Assembly: GCA_026707325.1 (NCBI GenBank)
Contig: JAPOXA010000168.1
Coordinates: 1 to 50,490 of the forward strand
DNA: 50,490 nucleotides
Reading direction: 5' to 3'
Source of the DNA: Acidobacteriota bacterium
GTDB lineage: Bacteria; Acidobacteriota; Thermoanaerobaculia; Multivoradales; Multivoraceae
In this document: piece by piece, positions 43,026 to 50,490 of the stretch
Position numbering within the stretch: position 1 is the first letter of the stretch
How the letters are laid out: every line of letters begins with the position of its first letter
Program-made: the position numbers and the translations under genes
Notes under the pieces: generated by a model
Databases searched by the model: none
What the model saw: only the letters and a program-made list of their open reading frames with translations
Told to the model about the DNA's origin: nothing

Positions 43026-43471
43026 TCCACGGCGTCAAGGTGGTTCCGCTTCGTCAGATCGTCGACGAGCGGGGCAAGATCATGCACATGCTGAAGGCTA
43101 CGGACGAGCACTTCCTTGGCTTCGGCGAAATCTACTTCTCGACAGCCTGGCCGGGGACGATCAAGGCCTGGCACATCCACCGGTCGATGACCGTCAACAA
43201 CGCGGTGATCAGCGGCCGGGCCAAGCTCGTCATGTACGACCTGCGCGAGGACTCGCCGACCCACGGCGAGCTCCAGGAGGTCTTCTTCGGCGAGGACAAC
43301 TACGTCCTGGTCCAGATCCCGCCGGGGATCGCGAACGGCTACAAGGCGTACGGCGACAGGCAGGTGATCATGGCGAACGCCGCCACCGAGCCGCACGACC
43401 CGGACGAGATGGAGCGGCTCGATCCGTTCACCGACCGGATTCCCTACGACTGGGACCTCCGGCACGGTTGA
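43022..43471 (+). CDS. Cupin-fold nucleotide-sugar 3,5-epimerase/isomerase family (RmlC/WxcM-like)
   Basis: The 149-residue single cupin resembles dTDP-4-dehydrorhamnose 3,5-epimerase relatives. It shows [11 protein letters not shown], the KAWHIHRSM motif (His51, His53) and [18 protein letters not shown]. It is shorter than full RmlC and is closer to WxcM/FdtA-type enzymes. With the neighbouring SDR it probably changes the ring stereochemistry of a keto-heptose intermediate. It overlaps the SDR stop by ATGA. Confidence 0.85.
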   Translation: MIHGVKVVPLRQIVDERGKIMHMLKATDEHFLGFGEIYFSTAWPGTIKAWHIHRSMTVNNAVISGRAKLVMYDLREDSPTHGELQEVFFGEDNYVLVQIPPGIANGYKAYGDRQVIMANAATEPHDPDEMERLDPFTDRIPYDWDLRHG

Positions 43472-43493
43472 GGCGGTCGGGACCCTCGCTGAC

Positions 43494-44501
43494 GTGGACG
43501 CATCGCGCCTGATCGTTACCCGCACGCCGCTCAGGGTGTCCCTGGTGGGCGGTGGCACCGACCTGCCGGCGTTCTACCGGCGCGAGGGTGGCGCCGTGCT
43601 GTCGACGACGATCGACCGCTACGTCTACGTCACGGTGAAGCGGCACAGCGAACTGTTCTTCGAGCCGGTCCGCGTCAACTACTCCCGGAGTGAGCAGGTC
43701 GAGCGGATCGACGAACTCGACAACAACATCGCGCGCGAGTGCCTGCGTTTCGTCGGCGTCGACCCGCCGGTCTACATCTCGACCGTCGGCGACGTGCCGG
43801 CGTCCACAGGTCTCGGCGGCTCGAGCGCCTTCGCCGTCGGCCTGCTGAACGCGTTGCACTCCTACAAGGGCGAGCGCGCCTCGGCGGGGCAGTTGGCGGA
43901 GGAGGCCTGCCACATCGAGATCGACGTGCTGGGAGCGCGGATCGGCAAGCAGGACCAGTACGCCGCGGCCTACGGCGGACTCAACCTCCTGTCGTTCAAG
44001 CGGGACGGCGGGGTGACGGTTGAGCACCTGCGGATTCCCGGCGACCTCTTGCGCGAGCTGTTCCGTTCGGTGCTCATGTTCTGGACCGGACACCAGCGGG
44101 ACGCGAGCGCGGTGCTCTCGGAGCAGAACGACCGCACGGAACTGAACCTGGAATCGCTGCGCAGGATGCGCGACCAGGCGAGCGACCTGCACCGGGATCT
44201 GGGCGCAGGCGACGTCGACGTCGAGGGCATCGGCCGGCTCCTCGATGAGGGTTGGCGGATGAAGCGGGAGCTAGCGGGTTCCATCACGACGCCGCTGATC
44301 GACGGTTGGTACGACGCGGCCATCGCGGCCGGCGCCCTGGGAGGCAAGCTCTGCGGCGCCGGCGGCGGCGGATTCCTGCTGTTCGTCGTGCCGCCCGATC
44401 GGCAGGCCGCGGTCCGTTCGGCGCTGGCCGACCTGTACGAGTTGCCCGTCGGCCACGAGTCTCACGGTTCGCAGCTCGTTGCCCCGTTCCACCATGGGTA
44501 G
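43494..44501 (+). CDS. hddA: GHMP kinase, D-glycero-D-manno-heptose-7-phosphate kinase-like
   Basis: The 335-residue kinase begins at GTG 43494 with RLIVTRTPLRVSLVGGGTDLPAFY. It has the ATP-binding GLGGSSA at 106-112 and the C-terminal KLCGAGGGGFLLFVV, all features of HddA-type GHMP kinases. It phosphorylates heptose 7-phosphate at C1. Its partner activities (phosphatase, nucleotidyltransferase) are fused at 40726-41937. The isomerase GmhA is not in the window. Confidence 0.87.
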   Translation: MDASRLIVTRTPLRVSLVGGGTDLPAFYRREGGAVLSTTIDRYVYVTVKRHSELFFEPVRVNYSRSEQVERIDELDNNIARECLRFVGVDPPVYISTVGDVPASTGLGGSSAFAVGLLNALHSYKGERASAGQLAEEACHIEIDVLGARIGKQDQYAAAYGGLNLLSFKRDGGVTVEHLRIPGDLLRELFRSVLMFWTGHQRDASAVLSEQNDRTELNLESLRRMRDQASDLHRDLGAGDVDVEGIGRLLDEGWRMKRELAGSITTPLIDGWYDAAIAAGALGGKLCGAGGGGFLLFVVPPDRQAAVRSALADLYELPVGHESHGSQLVAPFHHG

Positions 44502-44553
44502 AGCCGCCAAACCTGTCGCCGACTCCATGTTTGGCCCCAGCCCCCACCTCACC

Positions 44554-44605
44554 AGGAGGCTGCGCCAACCAACTCACTTCGTGTCGTTCCATGGCGCAGC
44601 CTCCT
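44554..44605 (+). promoter_or_regulatory. Long inverted repeat spanning the C-methyltransferase start codon
   Basis: Arms AGGAGGCTGCGCCA (44554-44567) and TGGCGCAGCCTCCT (44592-44605) are perfect over 14 bases, with a 24-base loop. The start ATG is at 44591-44593, so the 3' arm covers its last two bases and codons 2-5. The 5' arm holds the only AGGAGG nearby, 31 bases too far upstream to act directly. A folded mRNA would hide both, suggesting translational control or a conserved RNA element. Confidence 0.6.
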
Positions 44606-45823
44606 AGCTGCATCGTCTGTGCCGGATCAGGCGTCGAGACCTTCCTCGACCTCGGCAGCACGGCGCTCGCCAACAAGTTCCCCAGCGGCGAAGACCTGAG
44701 CCGCCCCGAACCGCGCTTCCCGCTGCGCGTCGGCTTCTGCCACGGCTGCGGCCACGTCCAGCTTGTGGACCGCGTGCCGCCGGAGGCGATGTTCACGGAC
44801 TACCTCTACGTGTCCTCCGCCTCCGACACGCTGCGGGCCCACTTCGATGACCTGGCGGCCGCGCTGACTGCCAGGCATGACCTCGCCGACGGCGGCCTCG
44901 TCATCGATATCGGCTGCAACGACGCTTCGCTCCTCTGCTGCTTCCGCGATCGCGGCGCCAGGACCTTGGGCGTCGACCCGGCCGAGAACCTGGCCGAGTT
45001 CAGCCGCGACACCAGGATCGAGCGCTACCGGGGCTTCTTCGGCGCGGACACCGCCGGCGAGATTGCCGACCGCTGGGGCCGGGCGGCCCTCGTGACCGCG
45101 ACGAACACGTTCCCGCACATACCCGACCTCTCAGGCTTCGTCGCCGGTCTCGACGCGGTCCTGGCGCCCGGCGGCGCCTTCGTCCTCGAGGCGCACTACC
45201 TGGTCGATCTGCTCGACCAGCTCGCGTTCGACACGGTGTACCACGAGCACGTCTCGTACTGGGCGCTGGGCCCGATGATGCGGCTCTTCGAAGACCACGG
45301 CATGGAGGTTGTGCGGGCGGAACGGCTGCCGATTCACCACGGCCAACTCCGGGCCACCGTGATGCGCCGGGGAGAGGGCGAGGTGGACCGAAGCGTGGAC
45401 GAGGTCCTGGCCGCCGAGAAGCAGCTCGGCATCGACCGCCTCGACACCTGGCGCGCGTTCGCCGGTCGGGTCGGCCGGTTGAGGGCGGAGGTGATGGACT
45501 GCCTCAACGGCCTCAAGGCGGAGGGCCGCCGTCTCGCCGGCTATGGCGCTCCCGCCAAGGGCAGCACGCTGCTCGAGTTCTTCGGCGTCGGCCCGGACCT
45601 GCTCGACTTCATCGCCGACCGCAGCCCGCTCAAGCAGGGCCGCTACACGCCGGGCTCCCACATCCCGATCGTCGCGCCGGAGCGACTGCTGGAGGAACCT
45701 TCGCCCGACCACGTGCTGCTCCTGGCCTGGAACTTCGAAGACGAGATCCTGGCCCAGCAGGCCGAGTTCCGCCGCCGCGGCGGGAAGTTCATCCTGCCGG
45801 TGCCGGAAGTCCGGATCGTGTAG
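44591..45823 (+). CDS. Nucleotide-sugar C-methyltransferase (TylCIII/EvaC-like)
   Basis: The 410-residue enzyme has an N-terminal zinc-binding domain (Cys7, Cys10, Cys50, Cys53 in CIVC and CHGC), a SAM domain with VIDIGCNDASLL (104-115) and a C-terminal domain with AGYGAPAKGSTLLEFFG. This three-part layout is typical of enzymes that methylate C-3 of keto-sugars. The catalytic YHEHVSYW block is present. Beside the heptose pathway it suggests a branched, C-methylated heptose. A hairpin overlaps its start codon. Confidence 0.88.
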   Translation: MAQPPSCIVCAGSGVETFLDLGSTALANKFPSGEDLSRPEPRFPLRVGFCHGCGHVQLVDRVPPEAMFTDYLYVSSASDTLRAHFDDLAAALTARHDLADGGLVIDIGCNDASLLCCFRDRGARTLGVDPAENLAEFSRDTRIERYRGFFGADTAGEIADRWGRAALVTATNTFPHIPDLSGFVAGLDAVLAPGGAFVLEAHYLVDLLDQLAFDTVYHEHVSYWALGPMMRLFEDHGMEVVRAERLPIHHGQLRATVMRRGEGEVDRSVDEVLAAEKQLGIDRLDTWRAFAGRVGRLRAEVMDCLNGLKAEGRRLAGYGAPAKGSTLLEFFGVGPDLLDFIADRSPLKQGRYTPGSHIPIVAPERLLEEPSPDHVLLLAWNFEDEILAQQAEFRRRGGKFILPVPEVRIV

Positions 45824-45840
45824 CCGCCGGGCCAGCCGCC

Positions 45841-46608
45841 GTGTTCTGGCTACGACAAGGCTCCGCGCCTGCCACCGTTCTGTTGCTCGGCCTCGCGTGC
45901 GCCACGCCGGAGCCGGTGCCGCAGGAGCCGCCGTTTCGGGGTACGGCGTTCATCGACCCCGATCTGATCGTCGCGTCCGACCCCTCGGCCTTGCGGAGCC
46001 TCGTCTACACGGGGCTGGACACCCGCAGGATGTTCGACCGTCGCGCGGACGCCTTCGTTCTGACCGATGCCTATCTGTTCGATGCCACCTTCGAAGGTGA
46101 GACGGTCGTGGAAGTCCAGGTCAATGCGGAGTTCCGCGATGCCGCCACCGCCGAGCGCCACGCGGCCTTCTACGCCCGGGCGATCGGACAACTACCGGCG
46201 GGCCTGCGAACCAGGGTCGAAACCGTGTGGATTCATCGAGGCGACCAGCCCTTCGGCGGCGGGAACGACAACATCCTGATCCACACGGGCAAGGCAGCGG
46301 AGTACCTGCGCGACGGTGTGCTGGAAGAGATCCTGATGCACGAGGCGGCGCACACCTCCCTGGACCCGGTCCATGCGGCCGCCGACGCCTGGCTGGCCGC
46401 TCGGGCGGCGGACGGCGGGTACATCTCCGACTACGCTCAGGAGCACCCTCAGAGGGAAGACGTGGCCGAGAGCTTCGGGCCGTTCTTCGCGGTTCGGCAC
46501 CGCCCGGAGCGGATCTCCCGCGACATGGCGGAGACGATCGAGGCGACGATGCCGAATCGCATCGAGTTCTTCGAGCGCCTGGACCTCGACATGTATCCCG
46601 TCAGATAA
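45841..46608 (+). CDS. Lipoprotein with HExxH metallopeptidase-like motif, family unknown
   Basis: The 255-residue product starts at GTG 45841 and has a lipoprotein signal ending LLLGLAC (Cys20). LEEILMHEAAHTSLD holds HEAAH (His167, Glu168, His171), the zinc motif of many metallopeptidases. HTGKAAEYLRDGV lies just before it and a candidate third ligand region, EDVAESFGPFFAVRHRPE, follows. I do not recognise the family. It sits after the sugar methyltransferase but is probably a separate function at the outer membrane. Confidence 0.75.
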   Translation: MFWLRQGSAPATVLLLGLACATPEPVPQEPPFRGTAFIDPDLIVASDPSALRSLVYTGLDTRRMFDRRADAFVLTDAYLFDATFEGETVVEVQVNAEFRDAATAERHAAFYARAIGQLPAGLRTRVETVWIHRGDQPFGGGNDNILIHTGKAAEYLRDGVLEEILMHEAAHTSLDPVHAAADAWLAARAADGGYISDYAQEHPQREDVAESFGPFFAVRHRPERISRDMAETIEATMPNRIEFFERLDLDMYPVR

Positions 46609-46630
46609 GGAGATGCCGGCCAGGACCCGC

Positions 46631-46651
46631 GGTGGCGCGGACCGCGCCACC
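46631..46651. terminator. Hairpin after the metallopeptidase-like lipoprotein
   Basis: GGTGGCGCGG and CCGCGCCACC pair perfectly over ten bases around a single base. It follows 22 bases after the plus-strand stop; with the next hairpin it may end both convergent transcripts. Confidence 0.45.
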
Positions 46652-46662
46652 CGCGAACCAGT

Positions 46663-46689
46663 TCGTGCGCCCGTCGGTCGGGCGCACGA
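46663..46689. terminator. Strong hairpin between convergent genes
   Basis: Arms TCGTGCGCCCG (46663-46673) and CGGGCGCACGA (46679-46689) are perfect over 11 bases with a TCGGT loop. No T-run follows, but position between converging genes suits a bidirectional terminator. Confidence 0.55.
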
Positions 46690-46695
46690 GTGGCA

Positions 46696-46763
46696 GGCCG
46701 GCGCACCCAGGTCGGCGCACCGGCGCACCTAGGCCGGCGCACCGGCGCACCCAGGCCGGCGCG
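46696..46763. repeat. 22-bp tandem repeat
   Basis: Two full copies of a 22-base unit (46710-46731 and 46732-46753), flanked by partial copies, contain five CGGCGCAC motifs. It ends against the stop codon of the convergent propeller gene. No coding or regulatory role is seen. Confidence 0.65.
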
Positions 46764-48206
46764 CTACGGCTGGCGGAAGCTGTACAGCTTCGACCGCGTT
46801 CGCATCACCAGCCGGTCGCCGGCCAGCGCCGGAGACGCGAGGGTCATCTCGTCCAGTGGATTCGCGTGGAGCTGCTCGAACTCGTCGCCGGTTCCGAACA
46901 CAAACGTCGTGCCGGCCTCGTCGGTGGCGAAGATGCGGTCCCGGTAGGCCCAGGGCGAGGTCGTGAAGTGGCCGTTCGAGTCCCTGATCCGCGATCGGTA
47001 CAGCCGTTCCCCGGTGGCCGCGTCGTAGCGGGCGAAGATGCCGCGATCGTAGACGACCCACAGGGAGCCCTTGTAGGGAATCGGGGTCGGGATATAGGTG
47101 CCGGCGCGGTTGTCGTTCCAGACGACGTACTCGTTGCTCGTCTCGCCCTCACCGAGGGTGAGATCGCCGGCCGCGCCGGGCCGGATTGCCGTGATCGGGC
47201 GGTTCTGGTCTCCGTGAACTCCCGATGTCACGTACAGGAGACCCTCGTAGGCGAAGGGCGTCGGTACCGGCAGCAGGGAGTGGCGAGCCAGCCGCCACAG
47301 CTCCCGGCCCATCGTGTCGTAGCTGATCGCCGTGTAGGGACCGAGCGCGACGATCTCGGTGCGCTCGTCGTGGCGCCAGACGAAGGGTGTGCTCCAGGAG
47401 GTTCGGTGGTTCGGGGCGTGCGGAGCGGCGAGCCGTCCCCGGGCCGCGCGCCAGAACTCGCGCCCGTCCTGCTTGGAGAAGGCGGCGAGGAACGGATGTT
47501 CCTGGTTGTCGTTCAGGATGAGGACCAGGTCGTCGGTGAGGGCGGGCGAGCCGCCGGTCCCGAAGTCCATGTAGATCTGGAACGGGTCGAGCCGCCGCTC
47601 CCAGCGCAACTCGCCGTCGAGCGAGTAGGCCCAGAGGCCGAGACCGGTGGTGTAGACGAAGATCGTCTCGCCGTCGGAGACCGGTGTCTCGGAGGCGAAG
47701 GTGTTCTTCGAGTGGCGGCCCCCGGGCGGCGGTCCGGCGAAGAAGGTGCGCCGCCAGAGTTCGGCGCCGTCCTCAAGCGAGTACGCGATCAACTGGTAGT
47801 CGAGGTCGACTTCGTCGGGAAACTCGATGAAGCGTTCGTCGTGGCGCTTGAGGACCTCCTCCCAGGGAAGCCCCTGTTCGCGGAGTTCGCGCATGAACTC
47901 GTTGCTGTACTCGGTGCCGAACTCCGGCCGCTTCGTCGCCTCGGTCGGTCTGGCCGCCGTGGTCAGGAAGACGGTGTCGCCGACGACGATCGGCGATGAC
48001 CAGCCGGAACCGGGCACGTCGACGCTCCACTCGACGTTCTCGGTGGTCGACCAGTGGAGCGGCAGCCGTTCGTTGTCCGAAACGGGAATGCCGTCTGGTC
48101 CGCGGAAGCCCGGCCAGAGCGGCGCCGGCTCGGCCGCCGACTGTGCAAGCGCGGGTGGCGCTACACAGGGCAGGATGAGCGCGGCGGCAAGGAGGCAGCG
48201 GCGCAT
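46764..48206 (-). CDS. Exported PQQ-like beta-propeller repeat protein
   Basis: The 480-residue protein has a signal peptide ending PPALAQ. Repeats of the PQQ/quinoprotein type follow (PLWPGFRGPDGIPVSDNE, WSSPIVVGDTVFLTTAA, LIAYSLEDGAELWRR, GSPALTDDLVLILND, LWRLARHS and a terminal LVMRTRSKLYSF). There is no clear catalytic dehydrogenase signature, so it may be a scaffold or BamB-like protein instead of an enzyme. It is convergent with the metallopeptidase-like gene and divergent from a GT2 gene. Confidence 0.83.
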   Translation of the reverse strand: MRRCLLAAALILPCVAPPALAQSAAEPAPLWPGFRGPDGIPVSDNERLPLHWSTTENVEWSVDVPGSGWSSPIVVGDTVFLTTAARPTEATKRPEFGTEYSNEFMRELREQGLPWEEVLKRHDERFIEFPDEVDLDYQLIAYSLEDGAELWRRTFFAGPPPGGRHSKNTFASETPVSDGETIFVYTTGLGLWAYSLDGELRWERRLDPFQIYMDFGTGGSPALTDDLVLILNDNQEHPFLAAFSKQDGREFWRAARGRLAAPHAPNHRTSWSTPFVWRHDERTEIVALGPYTAISYDTMGRELWRLARHSLLPVPTPFAYEGLLYVTSGVHGDQNRPITAIRPGAAGDLTLGEGETSNEYVVWNDNRAGTYIPTPIPYKGSLWVVYDRGIFARYDAATGERLYRSRIRDSNGHFTTSPWAYRDRIFATDEAGTTFVFGTGDEFEQLHANPLDEMTLASPALAGDRLVMRTRSKLYSFRQP

Positions 48207-48248
48207 GGCGCGGATGTTACTCGCCGCCTCTGCGTTACGCTGACCTGC

Positions 48249-49184
48249 GTGGCTGGGGAGCGAGTACCGACGGTCGCCGCCCTCGTCCTGAACTACAACG
48301 GGCGCGACATCACGCTGCAGGCGTTGGCGAGCCTCGAAGCGATGACCTACCCGGCCTGCGAGTTGATCCACATCGACAACGGTTCCGGCGACAGCTCGTT
48401 CGAGGCCGTCGCGGCCGCGCATCCGGGTGTGACCCAGATCCGGGTCGAGGAGAACCAGGGTGTCGTCTACGGCATGAACAAGGGGATCGAACTTGCCGTC
48501 GCCCGCGGCGTGGACTATCTCCTGTTGCTCAACAACGACATCGAAGTGGAGCCGGACTTCCTCGACCAACTGGTGGCGGTGGCCGAGGCGGATCCGGGAA
48601 TCGGCTGCGTGGGTCCGAAGATCCTCTACCACGGGGAGCGCGACCGGCTGTGGTCCACCGGCGGCCGCATTCGCTTTCGCGAGTCGATGACCCGCGAGCG
48701 GGGCGAAGGCCAGGTCGATCGCGGCCAATACGACCGAGACGAGGAAGTGCCCTACGTGAACGGCTGCGCCATGCTCGTGCGCCGGAGCGTCGTCGAGGAG
48801 ATCGGCCTCTGGGATCCGCTGTTCCATCTGGCCCTCGACGATGCGGACTGGTGCATGCGGATGAAGGCGCGCGGCTATCGCTGCTACTACGCCCACCGGG
48901 CGGTGCTGTACCACATGGTGGCGCGGACCGTCGGCGGCTACCGGGCCTCGCGGACGTTCTTCAACGGCCGCAGTGCCGCGCTGTTCGTGCGCCGCTACGG
49001 CGGGCCGGCGCAGTGGTGCTCGTTCCTCCTGTTTCTTTCGGCTGGCCTCTTCCTGGCCTTCTTTCGCGAACTCGTCCGCGGCAACCAGGGCGCCGTCATC
49101 GCCAAGCTCCGCGGCGTGATCGAGGGCCTCCGGGCGCCGATGGCGCCGCCGCCGGGGATCGACGAGGGCGCCAGAGCATGCTGA
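48249..49184 (+). CDS. Family 2 glycosyltransferase (rhamnosyltransferase-like)
   Basis: From GTG 48249 the product has 311 residues. It carries ALVLNYNGRDITLQALASL, IHIDNGSGDSS, LLLLNNDIEVEPDFLDQL (metal site) and LFHLALDDADWCMRMKARGY. A C-terminal hydrophobic segment (about 255-275) could tether it to the membrane. GT2 enzymes of this type add rhamnose or related sugars to lipid-linked glycans. It overlaps the following acetyltransferase gene by seven bases. Confidence 0.87.
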   Translation: MAGERVPTVAALVLNYNGRDITLQALASLEAMTYPACELIHIDNGSGDSSFEAVAAAHPGVTQIRVEENQGVVYGMNKGIELAVARGVDYLLLLNNDIEVEPDFLDQLVAVAEADPGIGCVGPKILYHGERDRLWSTGGRIRFRESMTRERGEGQVDRGQYDRDEEVPYVNGCAMLVRRSVVEEIGLWDPLFHLALDDADWCMRMKARGYRCYYAHRAVLYHMVARTVGGYRASRTFFNGRSAALFVRRYGGPAQWCSFLLFLSAGLFLAFFRELVRGNQGAVIAKLRGVIEGLRAPMAPPPGIDEGARAC

Positions 49185-49738
49185 AGAACCTGCGCGAGGA
49201 CACGCGACGGCTGCGCGCGATCAAGACCAAGCCGTTCCCCTTCTATGTGCTCGAGTCGCTGCTGTTCGAGAACGGCTACCAGGCCGTCGTTCTCTACCGG
49301 ATCGCCCACTGGTTCAAGAGCCGTCGCATTCCGTTTGTGGGGCCGTTCGTCGCCCGGCTGTCGCTCTTCTTCAACAGCGTCGACATTGCGCCGGGGGCCC
49401 GCATCGGACCGGGTCTGTTCATCAGCCACGGCATCGGCCTGGTGATCGGCAACGGTGTTCGCATCGGGCGAAACGGAACGTTGCTGCATCAGGTGACGAT
49501 CGGCGCCCCGACCGGCAGGCGGCTGGACCAGATGCCGACCCTCGGCGACAACGTCTTCGTCGGCGCCGGCAGTCGCCTGATCGGCAGCATCGAGATCGGC
49601 GACGACGTCTTCATCGGGGTGAACTGCGTCGTGACGGAGGACATCCCGTCCGGCACCAAGGTCACGACGACCGCGGGCCTGGCGCTGGAAGCCGCCGGTG
49701 GCGCGGAGAGCATTGGTACGCTTGGGAATCGCCCTTGA
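49178..49738 (+). CDS. Hexapeptide-repeat acetyltransferase (serine O-acetyltransferase family)
   Basis: The 186-residue protein has a left-handed beta-helix with GARIGPGLFISHGIGLVIGNGVRIGRN, the active-site region FISHGIG and HQVTIGAPT. It is CysE-like but lacks the full N-terminal CysE helical domain, so it probably acetylates a sugar of the adjacent GT2 product. The start overlaps the GT2 stop. Confidence 0.83.
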   Translation: MLKNLREDTRRLRAIKTKPFPFYVLESLLFENGYQAVVLYRIAHWFKSRRIPFVGPFVARLSLFFNSVDIAPGARIGPGLFISHGIGLVIGNGVRIGRNGTLLHQVTIGAPTGRRLDQMPTLGDNVFVGAGSRLIGSIEIGDDVFIGVNCVVTEDIPSGTKVTTTAGLALEAAGGAESIGTLGNRP

Positions 49739-49762
49739 GAACAGTGAGGAGCCGCCGCTCTG

Positions 49763-50023
49763 ATGCATGAAGTCAGTCGCTTCTACGGAATCGTCGTCGA
49801 GATGGAGTGTGAAGACACGCCTCCGGCCCACTTCCACGTCCGATACGGCGGTGCCATTGTGTTGATCGGCATCGAGAGGCTGACCGTGTTGAAAGGTCGC
49901 CTCCCGCCGCGTGCTCTCGGCCTGGTGATGGAGTGGGCCGACCTGCACCGGGCCGAGCTGCGGCAAGCCTGGAAGCGCGGGCAGCGCTCGGAAGACTTGG
50001 GGAAGATCGCGCCGCTGGAGTGA
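49763..50023 (+). CDS. DUF4160 domain protein
   Basis: The 86-residue protein reads MHEVSRFYGIVVEM, PPAHFHVRYGG and RALGLVMEWADLHRAEL, as in DUF4160 proteins. An AGGAG site lies 11 bases upstream. Relatives often pair with DUF2442 proteins, possibly as toxin-antitoxin-like modules, but no DUF2442 partner is seen here. Function is unknown. Confidence 0.83.
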   Translation: MHEVSRFYGIVVEMECEDTPPAHFHVRYGGAIVLIGIERLTVLKGRLPPRALGLVMEWADLHRAELRQAWKRGQRSEDLGKIAPLE

Positions 50024-50044
50024 GTGCTGGATTCGATGGCGCCG

Positions 50045-50490
50045 TCAGGCGCTGTACAGAATCCGCTCGCCGGCATCTTCCCGCCGTAGCTCTCCCAGGT
50101 CCTCCAGCCACCGCAAATGGGCGATCGCTTCACCGGTCGCGAACCAGCGCTGCATGATCGGGAAGTCTTCCCAGGACCTGGCGCGGATGTCCCAGGTCAT
50201 TTCACTGGCGGTCTGGTAGGCGTTGCGGCTGCCGTTCGCGCGCAGGATGTCGAGAACCTCCTGGCCGCGGACCTCATGGTGCTCGCGAAGTTCCCGGCAG
50301 CGCCCCTTGAAGTCGCGGATCAGGCTGCGGTGCCCGGGCAGGCAGAGGTCGACGTCGAGCGCCTCGACCTTGGCGACGCTCTCCAGATAGAGGCCCAACG
50401 GATCATGGTCGTCGGCCCAGGCCTGGATGTTGGGCGTGATGTCGCCCAGGATGTGGTCGCCGGCGATGAAGAGTCGCCTGGCCCGGTCGT
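50045..50490 (-). CDS. MBL-fold metallo-hydrolase, C-terminal part (cut by window edge)
   Basis: The visible 148 codons continue past the right edge. They encode RLFIAGDHILGDITPNI, where GDH carries a metal ligand, then DLCLPGHRSLI with the late MBL His, followed by a helical C-terminal region typical of LACTB2-like hydrolases. No start lies in the window. It is convergent with the DUF4160 gene, with a 21-base gap. Confidence 0.85.
   Translation of the reverse strand, partial: DRARRLFIAGDHILGDITPNIQAWADDHDPLGLYLESVAKVEALDVDLCLPGHRSLIRDFKGRCRELREHHEVRGQEVLDILRANGSRNAYQTASEMTWDIRARSWEDFPIMQRWFATGEAIAHLRWLEDLGELRREDAGERILYSA

Noticed and set aside
44554..44605. Inverted repeat as a transposon end or attachment site
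   Set aside because: There is no transposase, no target duplication and no second copy in the window; position over a start codon fits an RNA structure better.
46696..46763. Possible CRISPR array
   Set aside because: The units are contiguous tandem copies with no unique spacers and no cas genes nearby.

Overview
This is about 50 kb of very GC-rich, tightly packed Gram-negative chromosome. LPS-type acyltransferase, TonB receptors, lipoproteins, a TolC-like protein, Tat-exported flavoenzymes, RecBCD and squalene/hopene-type chemistry are all present. The mix (sulfatase, DUF4160, MpaB oxygenase, cytochrome c/PHM monooxygenase, cobalamin riboswitch) would fit an environmental Acidobacteriota-like or related bacterium. 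That placement is inference; no rRNA or other marker gene is present. I see no tRNA, rRNA, CRISPR array, insertion sequence or phage gene.

Layout. (1) 1-7.2 kb: an edge-truncated TonB receptor, an exported RidA protein, then a minus-strand operon: a shortened TolC-type lipoprotein, an RND adaptor, a GH16 glycosidase, a second paralogous RND adaptor, an acyl carrier protein and an LpxL-type acyltransferase. No RND pump gene is present. (2) 7.3-11 kb: squalene synthase, an MpaB/rubber-oxygenase-family protein and an exported cytochrome c/copper monooxygenase fusion. (3) 11.1-19.8 kb: recC-recB-recD with overlapping genes. (4) 19.9-22 kb: a cobalamin riboswitch driving a BtuB-like receptor. (5) 22-27.2 kb: a coupled operon of squalene-hopene-type cyclase, a GPP34-cytochrome P450 fusion and a sulfotransferase. 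(6) 27.4-34.5 kb: a methyltransferase and a surface-glycan gene block (GT-C membrane protein, flippase, GT2, sulfatase-like lipoprotein), interrupted by a hicAB toxin-antitoxin pair. (7) 34.7-40.6 kb: three amine-oxidising flavoenzymes (spermidine-dehydrogenase-like, monoamine-oxidase-like, dimethylglycine/sarcosine-dehydrogenase-like). (8) 40.7-45.8 kb: a nucleotide-heptose pathway with a fused nucleotidyltransferase-phosphatase, epimerase, cupin epimerase, heptose kinase and sugar C-methyltransferase. (9) 45.8-50.5 kb: a metallopeptidase-like lipoprotein, a PQQ-type propeller, a GT2, a hexapeptide acetyltransferase, DUF4160 and the C-terminal part of an MBL-fold hydrolase.

The strongest candidate for an undescribed system is region 5. 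A cyclase makes a triterpene, a P450 could hydroxylate it and a sulfotransferase could sulfate the new hydroxyl. The P450 carries an N-terminal GPP34 (GOLPH3/Vps74-type) domain that might dock it to membrane lipid. The logic resembles the mycobacterial CYP128/Stf3 pair that makes sulfated menaquinone. The substrate supply (squalene synthase) is encoded about 15 kb away. A conserved direct repeat and a perfect inverted repeat lie upstream of the cyclase.
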